NCBI RefSeq assembly: GCF_000875775.1
Contig: NZ_CP010868.1
Span: 248,001 to 312,000 of the forward strand
Length of the DNA stretch: 64,000 nt
Origin: Nitrosopumilus piranensis
Lineage (GTDB): Archaea > Thermoproteota > Nitrososphaeria > Nitrososphaerales > Nitrosopumilaceae
Direction of reading: 5' to 3'
The notes under the pieces are model-generated. The model had not been told where the DNA came from. It did not search any database and saw nothing but the letters and a program-made list of their open reading frames with translations. Below are positions 53,804 to 63,575 of this stretch, piece after piece. A program made the translations under genes and the position numbers. Numbering within the stretch: position 1 is the stretch's first letter; each line of letters starts with the position of its first letter.

Positions 53804-55366
53804 ATGAATTCTAGGAACTACAAGTATGCTCTATTACTTGTAGCCGCAGTATCCATCACAGCAGCAGGTGCTATGTCACAGGCATATGCACAAAGTGTTG
53901 AAGATGGTATGGACGGATATGTCAAAGGAACCAGTGGAATTTACACTGGCAATCCTAACGAGTGTTGGTTTGATGATGGCGAAGGTGGCATGCTACCTTG
54001 TATGATTGATACAGGTGATACAGCATGGATGCTTACAGCAACATCAATGGTACTCTTCATGTCTCCAGGTGTCGGTTTCTTTTATGGCGGTTTAGCCAGA
54101 TCAAAGAATATCGTCAACGTACTTGGTATGACTCTCATTGTTATGGGTCTCATGTCAGTACAATGGGTTCTATGGGGATACTCACTAGCATTTGGTAGTA
54201 TTGACAATGACGCAAACCTATTCATGGGTAACTTAGATTATGTTGGATTCAACATGGTATCTGCTTGGGCACCGTTAGGTGAAGTAGGTCCTTGTCACGA
54301 TACATGGTCTGCAGCTTATCAGATGAATGAGTTTAAGGAAGGCGATTACTGTAGTCAAGGTTGGCCAGGTACTGTACCTCACCAACTATTTGCAATGTTC
54401 CAAGCAACATTTGCAATTATCACACCAGTTCTAATTATTGGTGGATTGATTGACAGAATCAAATTCAGCGCATTGATAATATTCGTACTCTTATGGGGAA
54501 CCTTCGTTTATGATCCAATAGCACATTGGGTCTGGGGAGGAGGATACATAGGAGGAGGTTCGTTAGACCTTGATCCAAATCTATCACCATCGTATGCATT
54601 AGACTTTGCAGGTGGTACTGTAGTACACATTTCTTCCGGATTCGCTGCATTGGCAGGAGCCTTAGTCCTTGGCAGAAGACTTGGATATGGCAAAGTGCCA
54701 ATGGAACCACACAACATCCCAATGGTTGTCCTCGGAGCAGGTATACTGTGGTTTGGATGGTTTGGTTTCAATGCAGGAAGTGAAGTAATGGTAGACGGCA
54801 TTACCGTCAGCGCATGGACTGTTACAAATACAGCAACTGGTATGGCAGCAATTACATGGGTCCTTATGTCATGGGCACATACAGGAAAACCAAGTATTGT
54901 TGGTGCTGCATCAGGTGTAGTAGCAGGATTGGTAGCAATCACTCCAGCCTCTGGTTGGGTAGGTCCAATGGCCGCAATTATAATTGGTATTGCAGCTGGT
55001 GCAATTTGTTATGCAAGTGTATCACTTAAGAACGCACGCAAGTGGGATGACGCATTAGATGTATGGGGAGTACATGGAATGGGTGGTCTTACAGGTGCAA
55101 TTTTGACTGGTACATTAGCAAGTCCACATGTATGGGATACTGGAGACGGTATTGGTGCATGGACTGGCACTGCAGAAGGAATGGAACAGCAAGCAATCAG
55201 CATTATTGCAGCAGCAATGTCAATTGCTTATGCATTTGGTGTAACCATTGTAATTCTCAAGGTAATGGATGCCGTATGGCCTGGCGGAATCAGAGTCACT
55301 CCTAAAGAAGAGGAGATTGGTCTCGATTTGGCTCAGCACGGAGAAAGAGCATACGTAAACGAATAG
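53804..55366 (+). CDS. amt: Ammonium transporter Amt
   Basis: 520 residues. A signal peptide (about 1-29) is followed by eleven transmembrane helices. ALDFAGGTVVHISSGFAALA (His in the pore) and VWGVHGMGGLTGAILTG (second pore His) are the Amt twin-His motifs. It takes up ammonium, the energy substrate of ammonia-oxidising archaea. TTAAATAAA lies about 27 nt upstream of the ATG, compatible with a leaderless start. Codons are more GC-rich than neighbours, suggesting high expression. Confidence 0.93.
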   Translation: MNSRNYKYALLLVAAVSITAAGAMSQAYAQSVEDGMDGYVKGTSGIYTGNPNECWFDDGEGGMLPCMIDTGDTAWMLTATSMVLFMSPGVGFFYGGLARSKNIVNVLGMTLIVMGLMSVQWVLWGYSLAFGSIDNDANLFMGNLDYVGFNMVSAWAPLGEVGPCHDTWSAAYQMNEFKEGDYCSQGWPGTVPHQLFAMFQATFAIITPVLIIGGLIDRIKFSALIIFVLLWGTFVYDPIAHWVWGGGYIGGGSLDLDPNLSPSYALDFAGGTVVHISSGFAALAGALVLGRRLGYGKVPMEPHNIPMVVLGAGILWFGWFGFNAGSEVMVDGITVSAWTVTNTATGMAAITWVLMSWAHTGKPSIVGAASGVVAGLVAITPASGWVGPMAAIIIGIAAGAICYASVSLKNARKWDDALDVWGVHGMGGLTGAILTGTLASPHVWDTGDGIGAWTGTAEGMEQQAISIIAAAMSIAYAFGVTIVILKVMDAVWPGGIRVTPKEEEIGLDLAQHGERAYVNE

Positions 55367-55400
55367 AAAAAACCCTTTTCTTTTCTTCTTTTTATTATTC
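55367..55400 (+). terminator. T-rich terminator after amt
   Basis: The sequence right after the amt stop is TTTTCTTTTCTTCTTTTTATT, pyrimidine-rich with runs of T. Archaeal termination typically uses such T-rich stretches without a hairpin. Confidence 0.5.
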
Positions 55401-55473
55401 ACTCTCTAATCAATGATTTAATGCATTTTGTCATAAATCAAAGAAATTAATTTGATTGTTCAAAGTCTATTGT

Positions 55474-56250
55474 ATGTTAATTTCTACATCTGAACTAAAT
55501 TCAATTCTAAATAATACTAATGTCATAATAGCTGACACTCGCTCTTTCAAGGAATACTTTGAAGGCCATATTCCAGGAGCAGTTCATTTAGACTTGTTTG
55601 CATTTCATTGGATTGATACTACAAAACAAGGAATTGAAAATTTCAACAACCAGTCAAAATCTTTGTTGTCTTTTCTTGGAGTAACTCCTGAAAAAAAAGT
55701 TATCTTTTATGATTCAGTTTCTGGAATGCTTTCAGCTAGAGGTGTTTGGATGTTGATGTATTTTTCTCATCCAAGCGTTATGATGCTTGATGGCGGAATA
55801 ACAAAATGGCAAAAAGAAAATCTTCCACTTGAAACAAAACCAAATGGTTTCAAGCCATCTGAATTTTCAGGAAAAACTAATCCTGAGATAATTTCAGGAT
55901 TTGAACATATTCGGGATAATCTTGAAAATGCGAAAATACTAGATGCTCGTTCTGCTGGAGAATATGATGGTAGTACTGTCCGTGCTGCCCAATCTGGACA
56001 CATCCCAAATGCAATCAACATTGATTGGAATCAGAATCTCAAAGAAGATGGGACTTTCAAAAGCGATGAGGAATTATCCAAAATATATGATTTTCCAAGA
56101 GACACTGAAATCATAACTTATTGTCAGGGGGCATACAGAGCTGCCAATACATTTTTGGTCTTGAAAAAACTTGGATTTGAAAATGTCAAAGTCTATTTGG
56201 GTTCGTGGGGAGAATGGGGAAATAAAATGGAACTTCCTGTAGAAAAATAA
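55474..56250 (+). CDS. Sulfurtransferase with two rhodanese domains
   Basis: 258 residues from ATG 55474 (TTG 55456 would add 6 residues). Domain 1 (about 10-115) lacks the active Cys; domain 2 (about 140-255) has CQGAYRAAN with the catalytic Cys, as in thiosulfate sulfurtransferases. Two-domain rhodaneses move sulfane sulfur. It is monocistronic. Confidence 0.85.
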   Translation: MLISTSELNSILNNTNVIIADTRSFKEYFEGHIPGAVHLDLFAFHWIDTTKQGIENFNNQSKSLLSFLGVTPEKKVIFYDSVSGMLSARGVWMLMYFSHPSVMMLDGGITKWQKENLPLETKPNGFKPSEFSGKTNPEIISGFEHIRDNLENAKILDARSAGEYDGSTVRAAQSGHIPNAINIDWNQNLKEDGTFKSDEELSKIYDFPRDTEIITYCQGAYRAANTFLVLKKLGFENVKVYLGSWGEWGNKMELPVEK

Positions 56251-56304
56251 AATCATGTTTAAAATTTTTAGATCCTTTATCTAAAATCACCTCAAGTATT
56301 CTTT

Positions 56305-56424
56305 ATGGGATTTTTAAAGAAACTCAAAGATACTACTGAAAAAGGCATTGAGAAAGGAACTGATCTTGGCAAGAAAGGCGAACTTGGAACCAAGGGATTT
56401 GAGGAAACCAAAGATGCTGCCTAA
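56305..56424 (+). CDS. Small basic microprotein, 39 residues
   Basis: An ORF reading MGFLKKLKDTTEKGIEKGTD then LGKKGELGTKGFEETKDAA. Lys/Gly/Glu-rich, amphipathic helix, no Cys. It fits the 215-base gap upstream of atpI on the other strand. Likely a real small protein, perhaps binding membranes or nucleic acid; no family known to me. Confidence 0.5.
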   Translation: MGFLKKLKDTTEKGIEKGTDLGKKGELGTKGFEETKDAA

Positions 56425-56465
56425 AAAAGATTCTATAAAGCTAAAGGAGACTATTTTTCTAGATT

Positions 56466-58565
56466 TTATTTTCTTTTCCAAATGAATTGATTGTAAATCA
56501 ACTCTGGTCTAATTTGTCTAAATGGTTGTGAGCCACCTACATACCACTTTGTGAAGAATTCATACAAGTGCAACCTGAGAGACTGAATGTATACGATTAA
56601 TCCTTCAATCATCATAATTCCTAAATTACCTCCAATTATCATTGCCATTGCAGCACCTGATGATGCTCCACCAAGTGAGGTGAATGCATTGTTTACTGTC
56701 AGCAGCAGCGCTGCATGTACCAATAACATAATTCCAAGTCTAGCATAACTAATTGTATGAGCTAAACTTTCTACTGTCTTTCCAAGTAAGACTTCCATGA
56801 TGACACTTGCTGGATCTGCTCCATCTTCTGGATGCTTTTTTGCGTGCATCACACCACCGACCATCATGATTACCATTGATGCAATTACTGTGATTACTGC
56901 AATTCTAGTTACAATCCAAACTTGTGCCCATTCGCCTAAGAACATTGTAACCCATGGAACTGGTTCTGTGTGAACTTTGGAATACATGTTCATTACATCA
57001 TATTGAGAACCAATTGCACACATCATGATAACTACAATTCCACCATAAAGTGTAATGTTTGGAATTGCTTCAGTAAACATTACCATCTTGTGTCCTTCTT
57101 TAGCTAATCTGATAATTCTCAAAACCATTGCCCAAACAAGATGTACAATTCCTAAGAATAATGAAACTTTGAGGATATCAATTACTTGCTCAAATGTTAA
57201 CTCTGCAACACTTAGGATTCCTACTAACCAGCTAACAGAATGTAATGCTCCACCTTCTTCTAACAATCCTTCAAATGGACCCATATGATCAATGTGATAA
57301 CCAAACGCTTCTCCTGCACCAACACCAGCTATTGCTGCTGCTGCACCAGAGATTGCAATGAGCATTCCCCATCTTGAAAGTTCACCTTGTCCCTTTACTT
57401 TGAATAAAAGTCCCATTCCCATGAGTAACAATCCGTGACCCATATCTGCAAACATCAATCCGTAGAAGATTGGCCACATAAGTGCAATCATTGGTGTTGG
57501 GTCTGGCTCACCATGCTTTGGGATTCCCTGACTTTTTGTAATTACTTCAAATGTTCTAACGAATCTCTTATTGTCAAATAATGTTGGGATTTGCTCCTTT
57601 AGTCTTGGGTCAGTAATGTCTTCTACAACTGATGTCCATTGTTTGGTTGAGTCTTTGAATTTTGATTCCATCTTTGCTGGAATGAATCCCTGAATTACTG
57701 CAAAATTTTTGGTCCCACCTGGTTTTCTCAGAGTCTCAAGAACATCTTTTGCAACCATTGCTTTTTCATGAATAGATAAAATATCGCGTCTACTTTTCTT
57801 TGTTAATTTTGCTAACTGTTTTTTGATTTTTGCTTGTTTTTCAGTTAGTTCCTTTATTTTTGATTCAGCAAGTGCATATGCCTCACTAGGAACTTGTGGA
57901 AATCCCTCTGGAATTTTAAATGAATTGGAATTGAAACTTCTTAGGACTTTGAGAACTTTTTCAGAATCTTTGGTATCAGAAATTACCAAAATTGCAGATT
58001 TTTCCTTGCTATCCAAATCATATTTGTAAATTGTAATGTCTTCAAGAGAGCGACTAATCTCTTCATAGTCTGCAGTATCAATCACAAAGAGATTTGTGAA
58101 AAAGTACTTCATTAAACCAAATCCAGAAATATCCATGTTTAACTTCTTGATGATTTCTAAAGTCTCTTTGAGTGAAGTGTATTCCTCAATTGATGTTCTT
58201 GTGTTTGCAGCATCTTCAAGTAATTTTCTTGGTTCCTCAATAATGGATGGTGCCTCTTTTTCCAAGTCTGCAACCATCTCTTCAATTTCATTAATCTCAT
58301 AGTCTTTTTTCTTGATTACAGTTCCTTTGAACATAATCTCCATAATTCCTACTGTTGGTGGAATTCCCATTCCTTTGACTACATCGTCAATTGACTGAAA
58401 TGTTTGTTGTGCTTTTAACAGAAGATCGTCAATTTCAGGTGTTACCAAATCATTTGCAGAATCAACTTTATGATACCACTCAAATTCAGTTAATCTCGAA
58501 ATTGCTTTTGGAGATTCACTTCTTGGCAAAATTACGCTTCCAAGTTTCAGATCGGCTGTTCCCAA
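56466..58565 (-). CDS. atpI: A-type ATP synthase subunit I
   Basis: 699 residues. The N-terminal half (about 1-340) is cytoplasmic and coiled-coil; the C-terminal half has about eight transmembrane helices with the channel Arg region (SYARLGIMLLVHAALLL). It is the stator a-subunit homologue that guides the ion. Divergent from atpE with a 72-base gap holding promoters for both. Confidence 0.9.
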   Translation of the reverse strand: MGTADLKLGSVILPRSESPKAISRLTEFEWYHKVDSANDLVTPEIDDLLLKAQQTFQSIDDVVKGMGIPPTVGIMEIMFKGTVIKKKDYEINEIEEMVADLEKEAPSIIEEPRKLLEDAANTRTSIEEYTSLKETLEIIKKLNMDISGFGLMKYFFTNLFVIDTADYEEISRSLEDITIYKYDLDSKEKSAILVISDTKDSEKVLKVLRSFNSNSFKIPEGFPQVPSEAYALAESKIKELTEKQAKIKKQLAKLTKKSRRDILSIHEKAMVAKDVLETLRKPGGTKNFAVIQGFIPAKMESKFKDSTKQWTSVVEDITDPRLKEQIPTLFDNKRFVRTFEVITKSQGIPKHGEPDPTPMIALMWPIFYGLMFADMGHGLLLMGMGLLFKVKGQGELSRWGMLIAISGAAAAIAGVGAGEAFGYHIDHMGPFEGLLEEGGALHSVSWLVGILSVAELTFEQVIDILKVSLFLGIVHLVWAMVLRIIRLAKEGHKMVMFTEAIPNITLYGGIVVIMMCAIGSQYDVMNMYSKVHTEPVPWVTMFLGEWAQVWIVTRIAVITVIASMVIMMVGGVMHAKKHPEDGADPASVIMEVLLGKTVESLAHTISYARLGIMLLVHAALLLTVNNAFTSLGGASSGAAMAMIIGGNLGIMMIEGLIVYIQSLRLHLYEFFTKWYVGGSQPFRQIRPELIYNQFIWKRK

Positions 58566-58637
58566 GACAAATTTTGGGTATTTTCATTGAGTTTAATATC
58601 TTTCTGATGGCATCTTTCCCAAACATTAAAATCTATT

Positions 58638-59252
58638 ATGGATGAACGGCACCCATTGGCATCTAATTCTTTAGAAGTTACAATTGATAAAATTCTAAAA
58701 AATACCGAAAATGATGTCCTTTCAAATATCAAGTCTGCTCTTGATGAGTCACAACAAAATCTTGATGATTCTATTCCTAAATTAGAAAGTGAGTATGATA
58801 AAATCCTCTCAGATGGCAAAAAGGAAGCCGAAAAAATTGAAAAGCAGATTATCGGAAGTGCCGATATTGAGGCTAGAAACAAGCAATTAATGGCATTAGA
58901 GGAGGCAGTTGACAAGGTATTTTCTAAAGCACTCGATCAAATTGCAAATGCTGATCGCAGTGGTGATTATTCTAATCTGATTAAAACTATGATTGAAGAA
59001 GCAACTCAAATTTTGGGAACTTCAGAAATTACAGTTTCTACAAATGCAAAAGACAAAGACGTAGTTCAATCAACTTTATCACAATTCTCAGGAGCTGAAA
59101 TGTCTTCTGAAACAATTGATTGTCTTGGTGGAATTGTTGTAAAATCAAAAGATGGTGCAATGACATTTGATAATACCATTGATGCAAGAATTGAACGTCT
59201 GAAGCCTTTAATAAGGAAAGAGATTGCATCCAAATTCGGGGTAGGAGAATAG
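58638..59252 (+). CDS. atpE: A-type ATP synthase subunit E
   Basis: 204 residues. N-terminal long helix (about 1-100) and a C-terminal domain ([20 protein letters not shown]) are the peripheral stalk pattern. ATG is 1 base before the A-subunit gene follows its stop, so the genes are coupled. Confidence 0.87.
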   Translation: MDERHPLASNSLEVTIDKILKNTENDVLSNIKSALDESQQNLDDSIPKLESEYDKILSDGKKEAEKIEKQIIGSADIEARNKQLMALEEAVDKVFSKALDQIANADRSGDYSNLIKTMIEEATQILGTSEITVSTNAKDKDVVQSTLSQFSGAEMSSETIDCLGGIVVKSKDGAMTFDNTIDARIERLKPLIRKEIASKFGVGE

Positions 59253-59253
59253 A

Positions 59254-61032
59254 ATGGTAGCTCAAGGTAGAATTGTTTGGGTAAGTGGTCCTGCAGTTAG
59301 GGCCGATGGTATGTCTGAAGCAAAGATGTACGAAACTGTAACTGTTGGAAATTCAAAATTAGTTGGCGAAGTAATTAGATTAACTGGAGATGTAGCATTT
59401 ATCCAAGTTTATGAATCAACAAGTGGATTAAAGCCAGGTGAACCTGTAGTTGGTACTGGAAACCCACTAAGTGTTTTGTTAGGTCCTGGAATTATTGGAC
59501 AACTTTATGACGGAATTCAAAGACCACTAAGAGAATTATCAAAAGCATCTGGTTCCTTTATCGGAAGAGGTATTACAACTACTCCAGTTGACATGACCAA
59601 AAAGTATCACTTTGTCCCATCCGTTAGTAATGGTGATGAAGTTGCAGCAGGAAATGTAATTGGAATTGTACAAGAGACTGATCTTATTGAGCACTCTATT
59701 ATGGTTCCACCAGACCACAAAGGTGGAAAAATTTCAAACTTGGTATCAGAAGGAGATTATGATTTAGAAACTGTATTGGCAACAACTGAGAAAGACGGTC
59801 AAACTGTTGAACTCAAAATGTATCACAGATGGCCTGTAAGAAAACCACGTCCATACAAGAACAGATATGATCCTACAGTTCCATTACTTACTGGTCAACG
59901 TGTAATTGATACATTCTTCCCAATTGCAAAGGGTGGAACCGGCTCAATTCCAGGAGCATTTGGAACAGGTAAGACTGTAACACTACACCAAATTGCAAAA
60001 TGGGCAGATTCCCAAGTTGTAGTTTACATCGGTTGCGGTGAAAGAGGAAACGAAATGACAGAAGTACTTGTAGAATTCCCACACCTCAAAGATCCACGTA
60101 GTGGAAAACCACTCATGGATCGAACTGTACTTGTTGCAAATACTAGTAACATGCCAGTAGCAGCAAGAGAGGCAAGTATCTACACTGGTGTAACAATTGC
60201 AGAATATTATAGAGATATGGGTAAAGACGTTGTACTTGTAGCAGATTCAACAAGTAGATGGGCAGAAGCACTCAGAGAGATGAGTGGTAGATTAGAAGAG
60301 ATGCCAGCAGAAGAAGGTTATCCATCATATCTTGCATCACGATTAGCAGAATTTTATGAAAGAGCAGGACGTGTTAGAGCATCTGGAAGTCCAGACCGTG
60401 ATGGTTCTGTAACTTTGATTGGTGCTGTGTCACCATCTGGTGGTGACTTTACAGAACCAGTTACAACTCACACCATGAGATTTATCAAAACATTCTGGGC
60501 CTTGGATGCAAAATTAGCATATTCTAGACACTACCCATCAATTAATTGGATGAACAGTTATTCTGGTTATCTTGCAGACATTGCAAAGTGGTGGGGTGAG
60601 AACATCAACGAAGATTGGTTGAATCTCAGAAGTGAAGTCTATGGTGTCTTGCAAAGAGAAGATACACTAAAAGAAATTGTTAGACTATTAGGACCTGAAG
60701 CACTTCCAGATGAAGAAAAATTAATTCTAGAAGTTGCAAGAATGGTCAAGATTGGTCTCTTACAGCAAAACTCATTTGATGATGTTGACACTTATTGTAG
60801 TCCAGAAAAACAATACAAACTAATGAAATTACTAGTTGACTTTTACAAGAAAGGTCAGCAAGCAATCAAAGAAGGAACTCCTCTTGCTGATATTCGTGCA
60901 ATGAAAAGTATTACTTCAATTCTTAAAGCAAGAATGGATATCAAAGATGATGAGATGCCAAAACTTGATAAATTAGATGCAGATATGCAAGCAGAATTTA
61001 AATCAATTACAGGAGTGAAAGTAACAAATTGA
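59254..61032 (+). CDS. atpA: A-type ATP synthase catalytic subunit A
   Basis: 592 residues. The P-loop GAFGTGKT (about 233-240) replaces the common GSFGSGKT, and [15 protein letters not shown] follows. The non-homologous insertion region is present (about 110-200). It makes or uses ATP. It overlaps atpB by 4 bases (TTGA). Confidence 0.95.
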   Translation: MVAQGRIVWVSGPAVRADGMSEAKMYETVTVGNSKLVGEVIRLTGDVAFIQVYESTSGLKPGEPVVGTGNPLSVLLGPGIIGQLYDGIQRPLRELSKASGSFIGRGITTTPVDMTKKYHFVPSVSNGDEVAAGNVIGIVQETDLIEHSIMVPPDHKGGKISNLVSEGDYDLETVLATTEKDGQTVELKMYHRWPVRKPRPYKNRYDPTVPLLTGQRVIDTFFPIAKGGTGSIPGAFGTGKTVTLHQIAKWADSQVVVYIGCGERGNEMTEVLVEFPHLKDPRSGKPLMDRTVLVANTSNMPVAAREASIYTGVTIAEYYRDMGKDVVLVADSTSRWAEALREMSGRLEEMPAEEGYPSYLASRLAEFYERAGRVRASGSPDRDGSVTLIGAVSPSGGDFTEPVTTHTMRFIKTFWALDAKLAYSRHYPSINWMNSYSGYLADIAKWWGENINEDWLNLRSEVYGVLQREDTLKEIVRLLGPEALPDEEKLILEVARMVKIGLLQQNSFDDVDTYCSPEKQYKLMKLLVDFYKKGQQAIKEGTPLADIRAMKSITSILKARMDIKDDEMPKLDKLDADMQAEFKSITGVKVTN

Positions 61033-62414
61033 CAGTAGAAGGCGGAGTTCAATACAGTAAGATTGCAGAAATCAAAGGTCCTCTAGTTATTGTAGATGAC
61101 GTTGAGAATGCAGCATTTGATGAGTTAGTTGAAATTGAAACTAAAGATGGTGAAAGAAGATTAGGCAAAGTTCTCGAAGTTGGAAATGGTAAAGCCATTG
61201 TCCAAGTTTTTGAGGGAACAACTGGATTATCTATCTCTGGAACCAATGCAAAATTTGTTGGCAAAGTTATGGAAATGCCAGTATCAAGAGAAGTACTTGG
61301 TAGAGTCTTTGATGGTTTAGGCAGACCAAAAGATGGACTTCCAGATCCAATTGCTGATTCATTTATTGATATTAACGGCGAACCAATGAACCCAGAACAA
61401 CGTGAATATCCAAAAGATTTCATTCAAACTGGTGTATCTGTAATTGACGGAATGATTACTCTAGTTAGAGGACAAAAACTTCCAATCTTCTCAGGTTCTG
61501 GTATGTCTCACAACCTTTTAGCAGCACAAATTGCAAGACAAGCAAGTGTAATTGGTACACAAGATGACTTTGCAGTAGTCTTTGCAGCAATTGGTGTGCA
61601 GTACAGTGAAGCAGAATATTTCAGAAGAAGCCTTGAAGAATCTGGTGCTCTTAAGAGAAGTGTTCTATTTCTAAACACAGCAGACGATCCTGCAATTGAG
61701 AGAATTATTACTCCTCGTGTAGCATTAACTGTTGCTGAATATTTGGCATTTGAACTAGGAATGCATGTTCTGGTAATTCTTACAGATATGACAAACTATG
61801 CAGAGGCACTAAGAGAGATTAGTGCAGCAAGAGAAGAAGTACCTGGAAGAAAAGGTTATCCTGGTTATCTTTACACTGACCTTTCAACAATTTATGAAAG
61901 AGCAGGAAAATTAAATGGAAAGAAAGGAAGTGTCACACAAGTTCCAATCTTGTCAATGCCTTCAGATGATATTACTCACCCTATCCCTGACCTTACTGGT
62001 TACATTACTGAAGGACAAATTGTACTTGGTAGAGATTTGTTCAGACAAGGAGTATATCCACCAGTAAACATCTTGATGAGCCTTTCAAGATTGATGAAAG
62101 ACGGTATTGGTGAAGGAAGTACCAGAGCAGACCATGGTGAAATTTCTAATCAAGTTTATGACGCATATTCTAGAGCACAGGAAGTTAGAGCACTTGCAGG
62201 TATTGTAGGTAAAGCAGGACTTACTGAAATTGATTTGAAATACATGGATGTTGGTGATGTCTTTGAAAATGAATTCCTCTCACAGGCAACTGATGAGAAT
62301 AGAACCATTGAAGAGACACTTGGTGTATTATGGAAGATTGTATCTAAACTACCAAAGAACGAAATTACAAAAATCAAAGATAAATACGTAGATCAATATT
62401 ACAAGGAAGAGTAG
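61029..62414 (+). CDS. atpB: A-type ATP synthase subunit B
   Basis: 461 residues, the non-catalytic partner of A. It lacks the catalytic P-loop ([17 protein letters not shown] instead) and has [15 protein letters not shown] and [20 protein letters not shown] start inside the end of atpA. Forms the alternating hexamer. Confidence 0.95.
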   Translation: MTVEGGVQYSKIAEIKGPLVIVDDVENAAFDELVEIETKDGERRLGKVLEVGNGKAIVQVFEGTTGLSISGTNAKFVGKVMEMPVSREVLGRVFDGLGRPKDGLPDPIADSFIDINGEPMNPEQREYPKDFIQTGVSVIDGMITLVRGQKLPIFSGSGMSHNLLAAQIARQASVIGTQDDFAVVFAAIGVQYSEAEYFRRSLEESGALKRSVLFLNTADDPAIERIITPRVALTVAEYLAFELGMHVLVILTDMTNYAEALREISAAREEVPGRKGYPGYLYTDLSTIYERAGKLNGKKGSVTQVPILSMPSDDITHPIPDLTGYITEGQIVLGRDLFRQGVYPPVNILMSLSRLMKDGIGEGSTRADHGEISNQVYDAYSRAQEVRALAGIVGKAGLTEIDLKYMDVGDVFENEFLSQATDENRTIEETLGVLWKIVSKLPKNEITKIKDKYVDQYYKEE

Positions 62415-62418
62415 CAAA

Positions 62419-63048
62419 ATGTCGTTTGGACAAAATGTTGCTGCCACAAAAATTGAACTTTTCAAATACAAAAAATCTAGCCAAGTAGCCGTAATGGTTC
62501 AGAAAATTTTAGATGATAAACGTAAAGTTCTTCTAAAAAACATTGAGGAGATGATTGAGGAAGCCTCAAAAGCAAGAGGTGGAATCTGGGAACCACTCCA
62601 AGACATCTATAGTTCTGTTAACGAGGCATATCTTGCATTAGGAACTTCAACTGTAGACTCTGTTTCTGAATCTACCCCTGCTGTCATGGAAGTAGATGTT
62701 AATGTTCGAAGAGTAGTTGATGTAAAAATTCCTGCACTAACTGTAACTGAAAAAGATACAAAATCAATGCCATATGGATTTGCCGATACAAACTCCTCTA
62801 TTGATAGAGCAGCAAAACAGATCAAAGAACTATTGCCAAAAATATGCAAAGCTGCAGAATATGAAAACTCTATCTTCAGTCTTGCAAAAGCATTAGAAAA
62901 GACTCAGAAATTACTTAACGCCCTTGAAAATGTAATTATTCCTCAATATCAACAAAAGGTGAGATTCATTATTGCTACCCTTGAGGAAAGAGAAAGAGAG
63001 GAATTCGCAAAGTTAAAAAAAGTCAAGGCTAAGATGGAGAGCAGGTAA
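62419..63048 (+). CDS. atpD: A-type ATP synthase subunit D
   Basis: 209 residues forming the central rotor stalk. Two long helices at the ends (FKYKKSSQVAVMVQKILDDK at the start and RVRFIIATLEEREREEF near the end) with a variable centre. It couples the A/B ring to the K ring. The stop is followed after 1 base by the microprotein ATG. Confidence 0.88.
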   Translation: MSFGQNVAATKIELFKYKKSSQVAVMVQKILDDKRKVLLKNIEEMIEEASKARGGIWEPLQDIYSSVNEAYLALGTSTVDSVSESTPAVMEVDVNVRRVVDVKIPALTVTEKDTKSMPYGFADTNSSIDRAAKQIKELLPKICKAAEYENSIFSLAKALEKTQKLLNALENVIIPQYQQKVRFIIATLEEREREEFAKLKKVKAKMESR

Positions 63049-63049
63049 A

Positions 63050-63181
63050 ATGGCAAAAGAAGAAATTAAAAAACTAGTTGAAAATTCAAAGAAGACATTA
63101 GATGCAGATTATGATAATTTTGTAAAATCTGTTAATGATGATTTGACTTCTTTCAAAAAGAAAACTTTAGATCGAATTTGA
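63050..63181 (+). CDS. 43-aa helical microprotein inside the ATP synthase operon
   Basis: ATG 63050 opens a 43-codon frame one base after the atpD stop: MAKEEIKKLVENSKKTLDAD, then a second amphipathic helix ending LDRI. Heptad spacing of hydrophobic residues suggests a coiled coil. It could be a short G/H-like peripheral stalk subunit or an assembly factor. Its place between D and K and the tight spacing support a role in the synthase. Confidence 0.65.
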   Translation: MAKEEIKKLVENSKKTLDADYDNFVKSVNDDLTSFKKKTLDRI

Positions 63182-63233
63182 GAAAATTATCCCAACATGA
63201 TTTAAATATGGACCCAGTGGAGCCACATCGTAA

Positions 63234-63539
63234 ATGAAAACTATCGTCATGTTACTTTTGGCAGCATCAGCAATTTCAATTCTAGGTTCAACTGGAGTTG
63301 CATTTGCAGCAGAAGATGGTGCATCTAGTGGCGACTCGATGAAACTCCTTGGTGCTGGTTTGGCCTTTGGTATTGCAGCAGGTGGAGCAGGCATTGGTCT
63401 TGGTCAAGTAGGTGCAGCAGGTCTTGCAGTCATTAGTGAAAACCCAGCTTTACAATCTAAGGTATTCATCTTCGTAGGTATGGTCGAATCAATCGCAATC
63501 TACGGTATAGTTATGATGTTTATCATCTTAGGACAATAG
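63234..63539 (+). CDS. atpK: A-type ATP synthase subunit K (proteolipid c ring)
   Basis: 101 residues. A signal peptide (MKTIVMLLLAASAISILGST) is followed by two transmembrane helices. The second carries the ion-binding Glu in GMVESIAIYG, and the first ends with GLGQVG. With a Gln and the Glu-Ser pair, the ion site resembles Na+-binding rotors, but H+ cannot be excluded. Last gene of the operon. Confidence 0.9.
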   Translation: MKTIVMLLLAASAISILGSTGVAFAAEDGASSGDSMKLLGAGLAFGIAAGGAGIGLGQVGAAGLAVISENPALQSKVFIFVGMVESIAIYGIVMMFIILGQ

Positions 63540-63540
63540 T

Positions 63541-63575
63541 CCTACTACACACATTTTTCAATTTTTAAAATTTTT
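63541..63575 (+). terminator. T-rich terminator after atpK
   Basis: A run of T-rich sequence (ATTTTTCAATTTTTAAAATT) follows the atpK stop and lies between it and the pyrI stop. It fits archaeal intrinsic termination. Confidence 0.5.
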
